Positions 37,439 to 47,354 of a stretch of 64,000 nt of DNA are shown one piece after another; position 1 is the first letter of the stretch, and each line of letters opens with the position of its first letter. The notes beneath the pieces were generated by a model. The model saw only the letters and a program-made list of their open reading frames with translations, searched no databases and was not told the DNA's origin. Location: positions 25,184-89,183 of the forward strand of contig RQSC01000869.1 of the NCBI GenBank assembly GCA_013416795.1. Reading direction: 5' to 3'. A program made the position numbers and the translations under genes. The DNA comes from Prasinococcaceae sp. CCMP 1430. Taxonomy: Eukaryota > Prasinodermophyta > Palmophyllophyceae > Prasinococcales > Prasinococcaceae.

Positions 37439-38620
37439 CTACTCCTCGACGGTCACGCCCATGTTGCGCGCGGTGCCGGCGATGATGTTCATGGCCGCCT
37501 CCACGTCGTTGGCATTGAGGTCCGGCAGCTTCATCGTCGCCATCTCGCGCAGCTGGTCCTGGGTGATCGAGCCCACCTTCACGTCCCTCGGCTCGCCCGA
37601 GCCCTTCGCGATGCCTGTGCAGGGAGAAGGGGTGCGTCAGCGGGTGCGCCCATCGCAAAAGATCGCGCGCCGCCACAGCGAGCGTGCTCTGCAGCACGAC
37701 GCCGCTGCGGCCACAGCATCGCACCCGCACCCGCGGCGCGGCGCGAAAGGGGCCGCATGATGATGGGCATCCGTGGGTAGGATATGACCACCTGGTACCA
37801 CAGGCCGGGCGTTGTAGCGGCTTGCGGCGGCAACCCTGCTGCCCGCAGGCGCAGCGCCGCGCTGCGCGCGCAGGGCGGGATCCACGCGCAAATGGCGCCG
37901 CAACCCCCCGACCGCAGGCCCCGCTCGCGGCGCACGTACCCGCCGCCTTCTTGATCAGGAACGACGCCGGGGGCGTCTTGGTGACGAAGGTGAAGGAGCG
38001 ATCCTGTAAGCGCGTTCACGACAACGCGCGGATGCACAGCAAAGCGAGCGCGGGCGTGAGCGCGAGCGTGAGCGCGACGTGGTGTGGTGTGGTGTGGCAC
38101 CGCGCAGGGGAAGGGCCTGTCAGCAATGGCCTGACTACGACAGGTCGGTGGAGTGGTTGCGCGTGGCGGCAGGGGGGAGGGTAGGGGAGGGGGAAGGGGT
38201 GTCGCTCAAAGCAAACGGGCAGCGGCGTGCTGCGGAACACGTGCAATTTGTGGTGCTATGCCAGCAGGCGGCGGAGTTGCAGCACAGCGCTGCGCTGCGC
38301 GGCACGGCGTGCTGGGGCCGCAAACCCTGGCGAACTTTCGCCCCCCCGCCTTCGTTGGCGGGCGCGGCGCCCGCAGCGCTGCGCTGGCTCGCCCCGTCTC
38401 CTCATGTTGCGCAAGCGCGCGCGCCAGCACGGACCTCGTAGACGGTGATCTCCACGGGAATGATCATGCCCGCCTGCTGCTGAGTCGCGGCGTTGTACTC
38501 CTTGCAGAAGCCCATGATGTTGACACCCTTGGAGCCCAGCGCGGGGCCGATGGGCGGCGCGGGCGACGCCTTGCCCGCATCGATTGCGAGCTTGATGACG
38601 CCAGTGACCTTCTTGGCCAT
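37439..38620 (-). CDS. rpl11: Organellar (probably plastid) ribosomal protein L11
   Basis: Exons 38620-38435, 38003-37940 and 37614-37439, with phases 0 and 1 fitting exactly, give 141 residues, the usual bacterial L11 length. Donors are GTCCGTGCT and GTACGTGCG. The protein starts [20 protein letters not shown], has the PxG hinge [20 protein letters not shown], continues [20 protein letters not shown], and ends [18 protein letters not shown]11 forms the GTPase-associated centre with 23S rRNA. The VNIM.FCKEYNA and TVYEDRSFTF segments favour a cyanobacterial/plastid origin. The frame stays open upstream to an ATG at 38755, giving an Arg/Ala/Ser-rich leader of 45 residues ([20 protein letters not shown] at its start) that would overlap the SMARCAL1 coding start by 32 bases. 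That leader may be the organelle targeting signal. Confidence 0.9.
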
Positions 38621-38723
38621 GCACGTGACTGCACGCGACGGCGCGGCGGCCCTACCGCCCGCCGAGCGCAGCGCAGCCGCGCGGCGCGGCGCGCGCGAGG
38701 CGGGGTGCGCGGCGCGGCGCGCG

Positions 38724-41700
38724 ATGGGCCTCACCGACGAGCAGCGCGCGCGCATTGAGGCGAACCGCCAGGCAGCGCTGCGCAGACGGGACGAGGCCCG
38801 GAGGCGCGCGTCGGCAGGGGGGTTCGGAGGTGCGGCCGGACCTTCCTCGCGGCAGCAGCAACATCAGTGGCAGCCGCAGCCGCCGCAGCCGCTGCCGCAA
38901 CAGCAGCCGGGGCTCGGGGGGCAGCAATGGGGCGCAGGCGGTGGGGGTGGCCACAACGTCGTCAGCAATGGCCCCAGCCATTACCAGAGGCCGCCGCAGC
39001 AGCAGCATAGCTCAAACGCGAACGCTGGCCCTGCGTTGCAGTGGGGAGCTCAAGGAAACAGCGGTACCACGCCGCCGCCGCAGCAGCACCAACAGCAGCA
39101 GCTGCAGCAACAGCAGTGGGGCCCGCCGCATGCACACAACACTGGGGGTGTTCAACAACAACAGCACAACGGTGGCCCGCCGCAGCGAGGCAACGGCGGC
39201 GCCCCGTCCCAGCAGTATCAGGGGCTTGGGCAGCAGCGGTACAATCATGGTCCGCAGGCCGACCATCAGGGGTCAGTGAATGCGACGACACAGCACATGC
39301 GCAATGGGGTCGAGTATGGTGGCGGGAGTACACAAGGCGAGCAGTGGAAGTGTGGCAATCAGCAGCAGCAGTGGCAGCAAGGCGCCTGCACCGGGGGACA
39401 CAATGTCGACCGGCAGCAGTACGACGCTGCGCAGGTGCAGCAGCAGCAGCAAGCGTCCTATCGCCCACAGCAGCAGCAACAGCGGCCACAGCAGCAGCAG
39501 CAAGCACAGCCGCAGCAGCAAACGCCTCAGAGTGGATTCAACAATCAATCTGCCTCGTTCCAGAGCCACGGTAGCGCCAATGGTAGCAACCTCGCCCCGA
39601 TCTTTCGAAATCAGGGTCGCGCGCAGCCGCAGCAACAAGATCAGTACCCGCACCAGCGCCAGCAGGATGCGCCGCCGCCGCAACTCGCGTCGATCTTTCG
39701 GACGTGCCAGCAGATGTCAACCAATGCGCAGACGCAGCAACAAGGCCGTCAGCCTCTGGCACCTCAGCAGGGGCCGCCGTTCGGGCAGCATGGACAGCAA
39801 GGCGGCCAGATGCAAGGCGGCATGATCGGTCCGACTGGCCCTGGCCCTAAGACCATCATCAAGGCCGAGCTCGGCATTGTCGATGCAGAGCGCTTTGGAG
39901 TTTTCTTCACGCTGAACCAGGCAGTCGTAAACGCCCTCAAGGCGCCAAGTTTGGACGGGGTTTGGAACACGACGCGGCGCGTGTGGACGTTCCCGTACGA
40001 CAGGCATGGCGCAGTTAAGGCTGCTCTAAGCAAACTTAGCGCGCCAGCGGTCGACCTCACCGATCTGAACGCACTGCCTCTGAAGGCGCTCAAGCACGCC
40101 GCAGGGAGGTGCGATGACACGCCGTTGTACGAGATGATTCCGGAGAAGCTCGAGTCGTGTCTCTTTCCCTTTCAGCGCGAAGGAGTCGAGTTCGCGCTGA
40201 GCGTGGGGGGCCGCGTGATTCTAGGCGACGAGATGGGTCTGGGCAAGACCTTGCAGGCCCTAGCGCTCATCGGGGCTTACAGTGATGACTGGCCCGCACT
40301 GGTGCTGTGCCCGTCGAGTTTGCGAGAGATGTGGCGCTCAATGGTGCTGCAGTGGCTCCCTTCGATCCTGCGAGGGCAAGACGTGAGTGTGGTGACATCT
40401 GGCAAGGATTCTCCCCTCGACGGCAAGATCTGTATCGTTCCGTACGACTACGCGTCGAAGCTTCAGGAACGGCTCCGCAGGCGCGGCTTCGGGGTTGTGG
40501 TAGCGGACGAGGCACACTACCTCAAGTCGCACAAGGCACAGCGCACGAAGGCTGCACTGCCGGTGGTTGAAAACGCTCGCCGTGCCATCCTGCTAAGTGG
40601 CACACCGGCACTCAGTCGCCCCATGGAGCTCTACACGCTGGTCAAGGGCCTGGTGCCCAAGGTGTTCACAAGCTACAACGCCTTCGGAAACCGCTACTGC
40701 ACGAACGGCCGCTTCGGCTTCACCGGAGCGGTCAACAAGGAGGAGCTCAATGTCGTGCTGAAGTGTTTGATGATCCGCCGCCTCAAGAAGGACGTGCTCA
40801 CGCAGCTGCCTGACAAGACACGCTGCCAGATCTTCATGAGCGTCACGGAGAATAAGGAGTTCAAGGCGCTGAAAGCTCGCATGGAGGAAGCAAGGAGTGC
40901 TTTGGGCTCGCTGCAGTGCGACGCGGACTTCGATGCTCTCATGTCCGCCAACTCGGAGCAGAAGCGCCTCGTGAATGAGTACTACAACGCCACCGCCGAG
41001 CTGAAGAGGGCGCCTGTTGCCCAGTACGTGCGTGAGCTCGCCGAGGGTGAAGACAAGTTCTTGGTGTTCGCCCACCACCAGTGCGTGCTCGATGCCGTTG
41101 AGCAAGCTTGTGTGAAGTCCAAGGTTGAGTATATTCGCATCGATGGCACCACCCCCGTGGGCGAGCGGCACCAGTTGTGCAACTCCTTCCAGGCAGAGGG
41201 CAGCTCCATACGTGTCGCGGTGCTCTCTATCAAGGTGCGTGCGCTGGCGCTCGATCGCGTCGTCCGATGTGGTGTGCACGCTGGCGCCAATAGCCGCGCC
41301 GTATTGCTGACCCCGTTGAATGCGATGCGCGCGCAGGCAGCGGGCGCGGGCCTTACGCTCACCGCTGCATCCACTGTAGTTTTTGCCGAGTATTCATGGG
41401 TACCTGGTGACCTCAAGCAAGCCGAGGATCGCGCGCATCGAATCGGGCAGAAGAACACCGTCAACATCGTCTACCTCCACGCTCGCAACACTGTCGACGA
41501 CCTCATGTGGCGCACGGTCCAGAACAAGCTCGAGACGGTCGGCCACGTGCTCGACGGCGCAGACAACGTCAAAAATGTCGGACTCGCCGTGGCGAACGGC
41601 CCGGGAAGAGGCCCCGCGGCACCGCGCGGCAAGGGTCAGACGGCGCTCACGGCATTCATGCGGAAGAGCGACGCCTCAGATCTCGACCACGGGTCCGATG

Positions 41701-41759
41701 CCTTCTGCAGCACGGACGAGGAGCATCGCGCGAAGCGGAGGCGCCCGTCGGGAGCGTGA
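38724..41759 (+). CDS. SMARCAL1: SMARCAL1-type annealing helicase
   Basis: Exons 38724-41234 and 41337-41759; the 102-base intron (donor GTGCGTGCG, acceptor GCGCGCAG) is a multiple of three with no stop, so it could be read through, but removing it restores helicase motif V ([13 protein letters not shown]). About 977 residues. The N-terminus [20 protein letters not shown] matches the RPA-binding motif that opens SMARCAL1. A 330-residue Gln/Gly-rich linker follows, then one HARP domain (FGVFFTLNQ...[11 protein letters not shown]) and SNF2 motifs: [40 protein letters not shown] and [13 protein letters not shown]. Near the end QTALTAFM resembles a PCNA-interacting box. The enzyme reanneals RPA-coated bubbles and remodels stalled forks. 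Its start codon is 103 bases from that of L11. Confidence 0.92.
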   Translation: MGLTDEQRARIEANRQAALRRRDEARRRASAGGFGGAAGPSSRQQQHQWQPQPPQPLPQQQPGLGGQQWGAGGGGGHNVVSNGPSHYQRPPQQQHSSNANAGPALQWGAQGNSGTTPPPQQHQQQQLQQQQWGPPHAHNTGGVQQQQHNGGPPQRGNGGAPSQQYQGLGQQRYNHGPQADHQGSVNATTQHMRNGVEYGGGSTQGEQWKCGNQQQQWQQGACTGGHNVDRQQYDAAQVQQQQQASYRPQQQQQRPQQQQQAQPQQQTPQSGFNNQSASFQSHGSANGSNLAPIFRNQGRAQPQQQDQYPHQRQQDAPPPQLASIFRTCQQMSTNAQTQQQGRQPLAPQQGPPFGQHGQQGGQMQGGMIGPTGPGPKTIIKAELGIVDAERFGVFFTLNQAVVNALKAPSLDGVWNTTRRVWTFPYDRHGAVKAALSKLSAPAVDLTDLNALPLKALKHAAGRCDDTPLYEMIPEKLESCLFPFQREGVEFALSVGGRVILGDEMGLGKTLQALALIGAYSDDWPALVLCPSSLREMWRSMVLQWLPSILRGQDVSVVTSGKDSPLDGKICIVPYDYASKLQERLRRRGFGVVVADEAHYLKSHKAQRTKAALPVVENARRAILLSGTPALSRPMELYTLVKGLVPKVFTSYNAFGNRYCTNGRFGFTGAVNKEELNVVLKCLMIRRLKKDVLTQLPDKTRCQIFMSVTENKEFKALKARMEEARSALGSLQCDADFDALMSANSEQKRLVNEYYNATAELKRAPVAQYVRELAEGEDKFLVFAHHQCVLDAVEQACVKSKVEYIRIDGTTPVGERHQLCNSFQAEGSSIRVAVLSIKVRALALDRVVRCGVHAGANSRAVLLTPLNAMRAQAAGAGLTLTAASTVVFAEYSWVPGDLKQAEDRAHRIGQKNTVNIVYLHARNTVDDLMWRTVQNKLETVGHVLDGADNVKNVGLAVANGPGRGPAAPRGKGQTALTAFMRKSDASDLDHGSDAFCSTDEEHRAKRRRPSGA

Positions 41760-41783
41760 GCCAGGGGAGGACGCTCACCGCAC

Positions 41784-41794
41784 TGTATTATACA
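41784..41794. terminator. TGTATTATACA between convergent genes
   Basis: A near-perfect palindrome 24 bases past the SMARCAL1 stop, in the spacer shared with the Cys-rich gene (stop 41911). It reads TGTA on both strands. Confidence 0.45.
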
Positions 41795-41910
41795 TGTTTT
41801 GATGCGCGATGCTAGCTAATTGCGTCGCCGGCGCCGGCGCCTCCGCGGCTGCGCGGCCGCGTCGCTCGGCGCCGCCCGTGCGGCGCGGCGAGCGCGCCGG
41901 GCGCGAGCCG

Positions 41911-42342
41911 TTAGTCGTACTTGCCGCACAACTTTCGGCACGACGGCTTTGTGTGCTTGAGGCAGTCCTGGTACTCGGCGGACTTGCTCGGGCCCGGGTA
42001 TTGCTTGTCGCACGCCTCCGCGAACGCTATCTGGCATGCCTCCTTGCACGCGTGCACCTTGAGCTCCTCCCTGCGCACGCATCGCGTGTGGCAGAACTTC
42101 TCGTCGCCGAACTGCGCGCATGCGTCCATGCACGTCTTGCGTGCGCCGTCTGCGCGCACAGCGACGTCCTCGGCGGTGATCTCGTCGGGGGTGGGGAGCT
42201 TGTGCTTCTTGGCGAAGGTGGTGCGCGAAAGTCGGCCCATGAAGCCCTTGGCGGGCGTCAGGCCCATCGATCTCTGCCACGATGCGACGGCGACCTCCGT
42301 CTTCTCCCCATAGAACGCGCTCGGCGCCCCATCGAAGTGCCC
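41911..42342 (-). CDS. Cys-rich protein with peptidoglycan-binding-like motif, 5' part in gap
   Basis: The last exon (42342-41911) encodes 143 residues after an acceptor GTCCCGCAG. Its start GHFDGAPSAFYGEKTEVAVA with WQRSMGL resembles a PGBD-type three-helix module (xYDGxxxxxYGxKTExAVxxWQ), found in bacterial cell-wall proteins and in some plastid proteins. The rest is Cys-rich, with several CX3C pairs (CMDAC, CHTRC, CKEAC, CRKLC) that could form disulfide-linked helical hairpins. No function can be named. Upstream exons are expected in or beyond the N gap at 42407. It converges on SMARCAL1. Confidence 0.55.
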   Translation of the reverse strand, partial: GHFDGAPSAFYGEKTEVAVASWQRSMGLTPAKGFMGRLSRTTFAKKHKLPTPDEITAEDVAVRADGARKTCMDACAQFGDEKFCHTRCVRREELKVHACKEACQIAFAEACDKQYPGPSKSAEYQDCLKHTKPSCRKLCGKYD

Positions 42343-42406
42343 CTGCGGGACCGGGGCGCGCGGCCCGAGGGGGGGCGCCCGCGCGCGTCAGCGGCGCGCC
42401 CAGCGC

Positions 42407-42955
42407 NNNNNNNNNNNNNNNNNNNNNNNNNNNNNNNNNNNNNNNNNNNNNNNNNNNNNNNNNNNNNNNNNNNNNNNNNNNNNNNNNNNNNNNNNNNNNN
42501 NNNNNNNNNNNNNNNNNNNNNNNNNNNNNNNNNNNNNNNNNNNNNNNNNNNNNNNNNNNNNNNNNNNNNNNNNNNNNNNNNNNNNNNNNNNNNNNNNNNN
42601 NNNNNNNNNNNNNNNNNNNNNNNNNNNNNNNNNNNNNNNNNNNNNNNNNNNNNNNNNNNNNNNNNNNNNNNNNNNNNNNNNNNNNNNNNNNNNNNNNNNN
42701 NNNNNNNNNNNNNNNNNNNNNNNNNNNNNNNNNNNNNNNNNNNNNNNNNNNNNNNNNNNNNNNNNNNNNNNNNNNNNNNNNNNNNNNNNNNNNNNNNNNN
42801 NNNNNNNNNNNNNNNNNNNNNNNNNNNNNNNNNNNNNNNNNNNNNNNNNNNNNNNNNNNNNNNNNNNNNNNNNNNNNNNNNNNNNNNNNNNNNNNNNNNN
42901 NNNNNNNNNNNNNNNNNNNNNNNNNNNNNNNNNNNNNNNNNNNNNNNNNNNNNNN
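42407..42955. other. Assembly gap of 549 N
   Basis: A run of N. It truncates the Cys-rich minus-strand gene. Because all other neighbours except one pair alternate in strand, a plus-strand gene or exon could be hidden between the Cys-rich gene and Ku80. Confidence 1.
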
Positions 42956-43273
42956 GGGCGAACGAGCGAGCGCGGGGGAACGACGGGCCGATGCCGCAGA
43001 GGGCGCCGGCCGGCGCGCGCGCGCGCGCGGTTCTTGCTCGGGGGGAACGACCATCCGAAGGCGGGCGCGCGCCCGCGCGCCGGCCAGAGGAGCAGGGGCA
43101 GCAGCAAGGGCGCAGAAATGCTCCCTCGAAGCACCGAGGCCCCATACGTACAGTTGTACAGTAATCAAACAGCATATCATACAACATTGCAGAGGCGGGG
43201 CGCACGGCGCGCCTCGCGGCCGCAGCATGCCGCGAGGCCTCGTTCGGTCCTCTCATCTCGTCCGCCTCCTCAC
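42956..43273. other. Spacer between gap and Ku80 3' end
   Basis: GC-rich near the gap and AT-richer at 43140-43190. TACAGTTGTACA (43149-43160) lies about 115 bases past the Ku80 stop in its own sense and fits the 3'-end motif seen elsewhere. No gene is supported. Confidence 0.45.
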
Positions 43274-45715
43274 TCACACCTGCGCCAGCGCGCGAGCGCG
43301 GCAGTCAGCCACGAGTGCGGCAGGAGGGCGATGCATGAGAGCGCCAACCCGCGACTTTGGCGCGCTCCTCACCATGTCTTCGAACATGTCGTCGCCATCG
43401 AGCTGTGCCTCCTCGACCTTGGGCTCTTCTCGCTGCGCAGCCCCTCCCTCGAGCAGCGCCGAGGCAACATTCACGGGCGCGCCACCCTCGGCTTCGAGCT
43501 TGGTGATGAGCCCTGCCTTCCGGGCGACGACCTGCTCCGTCCAGAAGCGTCGCCTCCGCCCCGCCGAGAAGCGCGCAGCGATCACGTCTTGAACGAAGGC
43601 GTTGTAAGCGCCCACGGCCGCGACGCCCGCGCTTGCGCTTGCCTCACGAACAGCCACCAGCAACTCCCCGGCACGGTCAAAGTGCTCCGAGCTCTCCTCA
43701 GTAAGCACAAGCACGACCTCCCGCCCCTTGAGGAGTGCAGCCTCGATTGTCGGCGCGTCCGCGCCGTTGATGGCGCGTCTGAAGTCGCCGGACGGATCGC
43801 GCCGCTCGATAACGATGTGTGCAGCGGCCGCCGACCTGCTAGCGGCGTTGTCGGGGGCAGCGGCCACCTCAACAGCCTTCACATCCGTAGGAGCGCCATC
43901 GGTGGGCGCTGGTGCTGCCGCCCCGTCCGTTGGCACACCGACAGCATCGGCAGGCGGGTCCGCAGCGCCGTCGGCGGGTACTTCGTCATCGCGTGCGCCG
44001 CGCGTCTTGGTCTTTTTTCGTTGCACCGGGAATGAATCGGTAAACTTGCCGAGGGCCACCTCGGCGGTCCCTGCGTCGAAGAGGTCGCGTTGACCGACGA
44101 TGCTTTGGAGCACCCACGCCGAGCCCGCATCCTTGCCCGCTGCTTCCACGGTGGCATCGCGAGCACCGCCCTCGACAACCTCGCAGAAGAGGCGGTGAAT
44201 GATCGGGTTCACCACTTTCAAAGGAGTCGGCCCGGCGTCGTCTGGTAGCATGAGCGCCGACACAAGGGCATCTGAAGCTGCCTGCTGCGAATCGGTTGGC
44301 TGTGTGCGCTTTCTCGCGATCTGCGGCGAACGTTTGAGGAAGCGGATCGAATCCACGTATGGCAGCTTGTACAGCAGCAGACAATCCGGCGTGACGCCAG
44401 GCACAAGGTCGTGTATCGCCACACACGGAACGCCGACGCAAAGCTGCGGCGTCACGGCATCCTTGCGCACGAAGCGCATCGCGACGACGCAGCCCTCGAT
44501 ATCAGCGGCGCGCACCAGCGCCGACAGTGCCGCCGCGGCGGCGTTGTCGCCCGGCGGCGCCGTCATTACCTCGGGCTGCCCGTAGGCGTGGCTTAGCGAC
44601 ACAAGGGACTTGTCAGGGAAGCCAAGAAGCTTGAGCGAGGCAGGACCACCGTCAAACTTGAGCGCCTCAGCCTGGTTGTCGTCCACGGGTACAATCTGAT
44701 GGCCGTACTTGAAGCCGTCGATCATATCCGCGCGCTCCAGGGGCTTGTACTCGTCCTCGATGGCGGCTTCCTTGATGTGGTACTCGGTGTCCTTGGTCAC
44801 AGCGCCTGTGGCGCCCTCCATGTTGGCCTTGGTGTAGTAGTCCTGCATCGATGGAAATGGCTCCTTCTTGGTGTGGTAGTAGGTGAAGACGGGAATTCGA
44901 GCGTGCGGTCCAAGCTGCAGCTCGGTGCGAGCGGTGGCGGTCGGCTTGGGAGCTGGGCGCACACGCGGCGTCTCGGCCTCACGGAGGGCTTCGTTGAGGC
45001 CGATGACGGTGGCACCCATCGACACAAGCATTTCCCGGTCGAGCGCCGCACCGCCCATCTCCTTCCCCCCCGCTAGTGCAACTACCACATCGGCGCCGCC
45101 GATGTTGGCAAGGCCGGTCATCAGGCCACCCGCGTCGGTGGCGCTCGGCGTCTTCCCCGAGCCCGCAAGAGACGCAGCCGTGTCGCCGGCGGTAAGCAAC
45201 AGGATGCGCTGAGTGGGCACGACGCGGCCGCCCCGTCCTGCAACTGTCTTCTGTCCAGGGCCCGACAGCTTGCTGAACAGCTCTTGCGTGCGCGTGTGCA
45301 CCAGGTCCAGCGCCACCACAAAGGCGTCCATCCAGCACGCGGCTGCGCAACAGTTCTGTGGCAAGAGCGCCTCCCGCACCGCAGCAGCAGTACCTAGGCG
45401 CGCCTCGGCAAGGCCCGTCGCCCCTGTATCCGCATCGCGACCGATCACCGTCACATGCTCGAATTGCCCGTCGTAGCCTTGCTCAGCGGCGTCTGAATTC
45501 ACCTTGTTGTTCGTACCCTTCGAGCCGAACACGATCACCGCCACCTCGGCCTTGTCGGCGAAGAACGCCCGCGCGCCAACGTGGCTCGCAGCGATGCGCG
45601 CCATCGCGTCGCGCGCATCCTTCGCCGTCTGCGCGGTCGCGTCCACCATGACTACTAGCAGCTCCTGAGGGAGCTGATTGATCGAGAGTGCGCGGGGCTT
45701 CTTCGCTGCCTCCAT
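43274..45715 (-). CDS. XRCC5: Ku80 subunit of the Ku DNA-end-binding heterodimer
   Basis: An 813-residue single-exon protein from the ATG at 45715, just before the vWA-like domain (ELLVVMVDATAQTAKDARDA, then AEVAVIVFGSKGTNN). The Ku ring domain is clear: VFTYYHTKKEPFPSMQDYYT, ERADMIDGFKYGHQIVPVDD, GFPDKSLVSLSHAYGQPEVM and DIEGCVVAMRFVRKD. The C-terminal half (from about residue 600) has an Ala/Pro/Asp linker, then a helical domain like the Ku80 C-terminal region (DFRRAINGADAPTIEAALLK). Near the end DGDDMFEDM recalls the acidic/hydrophobic DNA-PKcs-binding motif, though about 30 residues follow it. Ku binds DNA double-strand ends for non-homologous end joining and helps at telomeres. It is divergent from UBE2T. 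Confidence 0.9.
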   Translation of the reverse strand: MEAAKKPRALSINQLPQELLVVMVDATAQTAKDARDAMARIAASHVGARAFFADKAEVAVIVFGSKGTNNKVNSDAAEQGYDGQFEHVTVIGRDADTGATGLAEARLGTAAAVREALLPQNCCAAACWMDAFVVALDLVHTRTQELFSKLSGPGQKTVAGRGGRVVPTQRILLLTAGDTAASLAGSGKTPSATDAGGLMTGLANIGGADVVVALAGGKEMGGAALDREMLVSMGATVIGLNEALREAETPRVRPAPKPTATARTELQLGPHARIPVFTYYHTKKEPFPSMQDYYTKANMEGATGAVTKDTEYHIKEAAIEDEYKPLERADMIDGFKYGHQIVPVDDNQAEALKFDGGPASLKLLGFPDKSLVSLSHAYGQPEVMTAPPGDNAAAAALSALVRAADIEGCVVAMRFVRKDAVTPQLCVGVPCVAIHDLVPGVTPDCLLLYKLPYVDSIRFLKRSPQIARKRTQPTDSQQAASDALVSALMLPDDAGPTPLKVVNPIIHRLFCEVVEGGARDATVEAAGKDAGSAWVLQSIVGQRDLFDAGTAEVALGKFTDSFPVQRKKTKTRGARDDEVPADGAADPPADAVGVPTDGAAAPAPTDGAPTDVKAVEVAAAPDNAASRSAAAAHIVIERRDPSGDFRRAINGADAPTIEAALLKGREVVLVLTEESSEHFDRAGELLVAVREASASAGVAAVGAYNAFVQDVIAARFSAGRRRRFWTEQVVARKAGLITKLEAEGGAPVNVASALLEGGAAQREEPKVEEAQLDGDDMFEDMVRSAPKSRVGALMHRPPAALVADCRARALAQV

Positions 45716-46278
45716 CGCCACCCGCCACGCCCAGCTGCTGCAAACACCCTGCTTTCTGCGCGCTCGGACCACACGGCCGCGTCCGCACCGGCTGGGCCGA
45801 GACTTATCGAGGCTGCCTCGGCGCGCGCGGCGCGCGCGGCGCGCGCGGCGCGCACTCTGGCGCACTCTGGCGCGTCGAGGCGATCGCTGCTCAGCCCCTC
45901 CCTGGCGCTGCCAGCGCCTCCGCCACTTTTGTGTCCGCCTCTGCGCGTTTCGTTGCGCAGGAGACCAAAATTCTGGTAAATCGCAGAGGTTCCTAATTGG
46001 GTCGCCGTCGCAGCCTTTTTGATTGGCAATCGCTTGCGTTTTCGCGGGAAAACGCGCTCCCGCCCTCCGCGGTTTCAAATACGCAGCATCGCACGAGGAG
46101 GCTCGCGCGCGCCCCAGACTGCGCGCGGTGGGCGCAGGGGCAGGGAGGCGCCCCAGGGCAGAGCAGCCGAGAGGCGGGAGCTCAGGACGCGGGAGCGGAG
46201 GCGGGATAGGACGGCGGGCTCTCGTTCCTCCTCAAGGCGGCTCTGACGGCGGCGTCCGAGGCCGAGCGCTGCACGAGT
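45716..46278. promoter_or_regulatory. Divergent Ku80/UBE2T promoter with E2F-type site
   Basis: A 563-base head-to-head spacer. A perfect E2F consensus TTTTCGCGGGAAAA lies at 46039-46052, preceded at 46021-46030 by GATTGGCAAT (inverted CCAAT box). At 45821-45853 there is a GC minisatellite of 10-mers like CGCGCGCGGC, followed by a tandem duplicate CGCACTCTGG (45851-45870). E2F sites drive S-phase expression in plants and animals, so co-regulation of the two DNA repair genes is inferred. Confidence 0.6.
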
Positions 46279-47286
46279 ATGGCGTCGAAGCAGTGCCTGT
46301 TGCGCCTCAACAAGGAGGTCACACGGCTTACGAGCACTCCTCCGGAGGGCGTCTCCGCATGGCCGGCGGGGGACGGCTCGTCGCTGCAACACCTCGAGGC
46401 GAGGCTGATTGGGCCAGAGGATACACCGTACGAAGGGGGCGTGTTTGCGCTGGATGTGTCAGTGCCGGACAGGTACCCGTTTGAGCCGCCCCGTGTGCGC
46501 TTCGTCACGCCGGTGTACCACCCGAACATCGACGCAGCCGGGCGGATATGCCTGGACACTCTCAAGTCGGGTCAAAAGGGCGCATGGCGGCCGAGCCTCA
46601 ATATCTCGACGGTGTTGCAGAGCGTAAGGCTTTTGCTCTCGGAGCCAAATGGTGATGACGGTCTCATGGCTGACGTGACTGAGCAGTTCAAGCACGACAG
46701 AGAGGGCTTCGAGCGCGAAGCCAGGAGGCGGACAAAGGAGCACGCAGTACCCAAGGCAGGCCCTGCAGATACGACATGCGCCCCTGGCAAGGTTCACGAA
46801 ATGCGCCCCGAGGGAAACGATGGCCCCCTGGAAGCAGGCGCGAGTGGAGGGAGGGCGGACATGCAAGCGGAGCACTCGGTGCCTGCGCAGAAACCATTGC
46901 GCCAGCCAGCGACCCAGCAGCAGCAGCAGCAGCCGCAGCAGCAGTCTCGGCCGCTGCCACAGTCACCTGATGCGCAGCCGCAGCACCCCAAGGAGTCGCA
47001 GGTCCAGCGGCCGAGAAATGATGGTGTTGCAGCAGCAGCGGAGACGGACGAGGAATGCGTCGCAGGCTCGTCAGATGATGAGGACGCATCTGCTGGCACT
47101 CGGGGGAGGCGCCGCCGCGGTCGGGCGCGCGCGGTCGCCGGCTCCCAGCCGCCAGCCGCATCGCACCAAGCCCGCGATGCACCCATGCTCGCGGCCTGCC
47201 CACAACCAAGCGCCGTTGCGCCATCGGGAACCGAGGCCCTGACTGCCCGTCGCAAGCGCCTGTGCCTCGGGGCGTCTCGTAGCTAG
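46279..47286 (+). CDS. UBE2T: Ubiquitin-conjugating enzyme E2 T (UBE2T)
   Basis: A 335-residue single-exon protein from the ATG at 46279. The UBC fold covers residues 1-155: LRLNKEVTRLTSTPPEGVSA, EDTPYEGGVFALDVSVPDRY, PPRVRFVTPVYHPNIDAAGR and ICLDTLKSGQKGAWRPSLNI with the catalytic Cys in GRICLDTL, then SEPNGDDGLMADVTEQFKHD. KSGQKGAWRPSLNI is the UBE2T hallmark. UBE2T works with FANCL to monoubiquitinate FANCD2/FANCI in interstrand-crosslink repair. A 180-residue tail, Gln-rich then basic (GRRRRGRARAV, ARRKRLCLG), is longer than in animals and carries NLS-like sequence. It converges on the EML-PLAT gene with 68 bases between stops. Confidence 0.9.
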   Translation: MASKQCLLRLNKEVTRLTSTPPEGVSAWPAGDGSSLQHLEARLIGPEDTPYEGGVFALDVSVPDRYPFEPPRVRFVTPVYHPNIDAAGRICLDTLKSGQKGAWRPSLNISTVLQSVRLLLSEPNGDDGLMADVTEQFKHDREGFEREARRRTKEHAVPKAGPADTTCAPGKVHEMRPEGNDGPLEAGASGGRADMQAEHSVPAQKPLRQPATQQQQQQPQQQSRPLPQSPDAQPQHPKESQVQRPRNDGVAAAAETDEECVAGSSDDEDASAGTRGRRRRGRARAVAGSQPPAASHQARDAPMLAACPQPSAVAPSGTEALTARRKRLCLGASRS

Positions 47287-47354
47287 AGGGGAGGATGAGG
47301 CAAGAGGGCCTGTCGCTACTGCGATTGATTTATTATTGGGACGATTCTACCCGC

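Noticed and set aside
41809..43592. Long frames crossing the N gap on both strands
   Set aside because: They exist only because N codons contain no stops; the true sequence is unknown.
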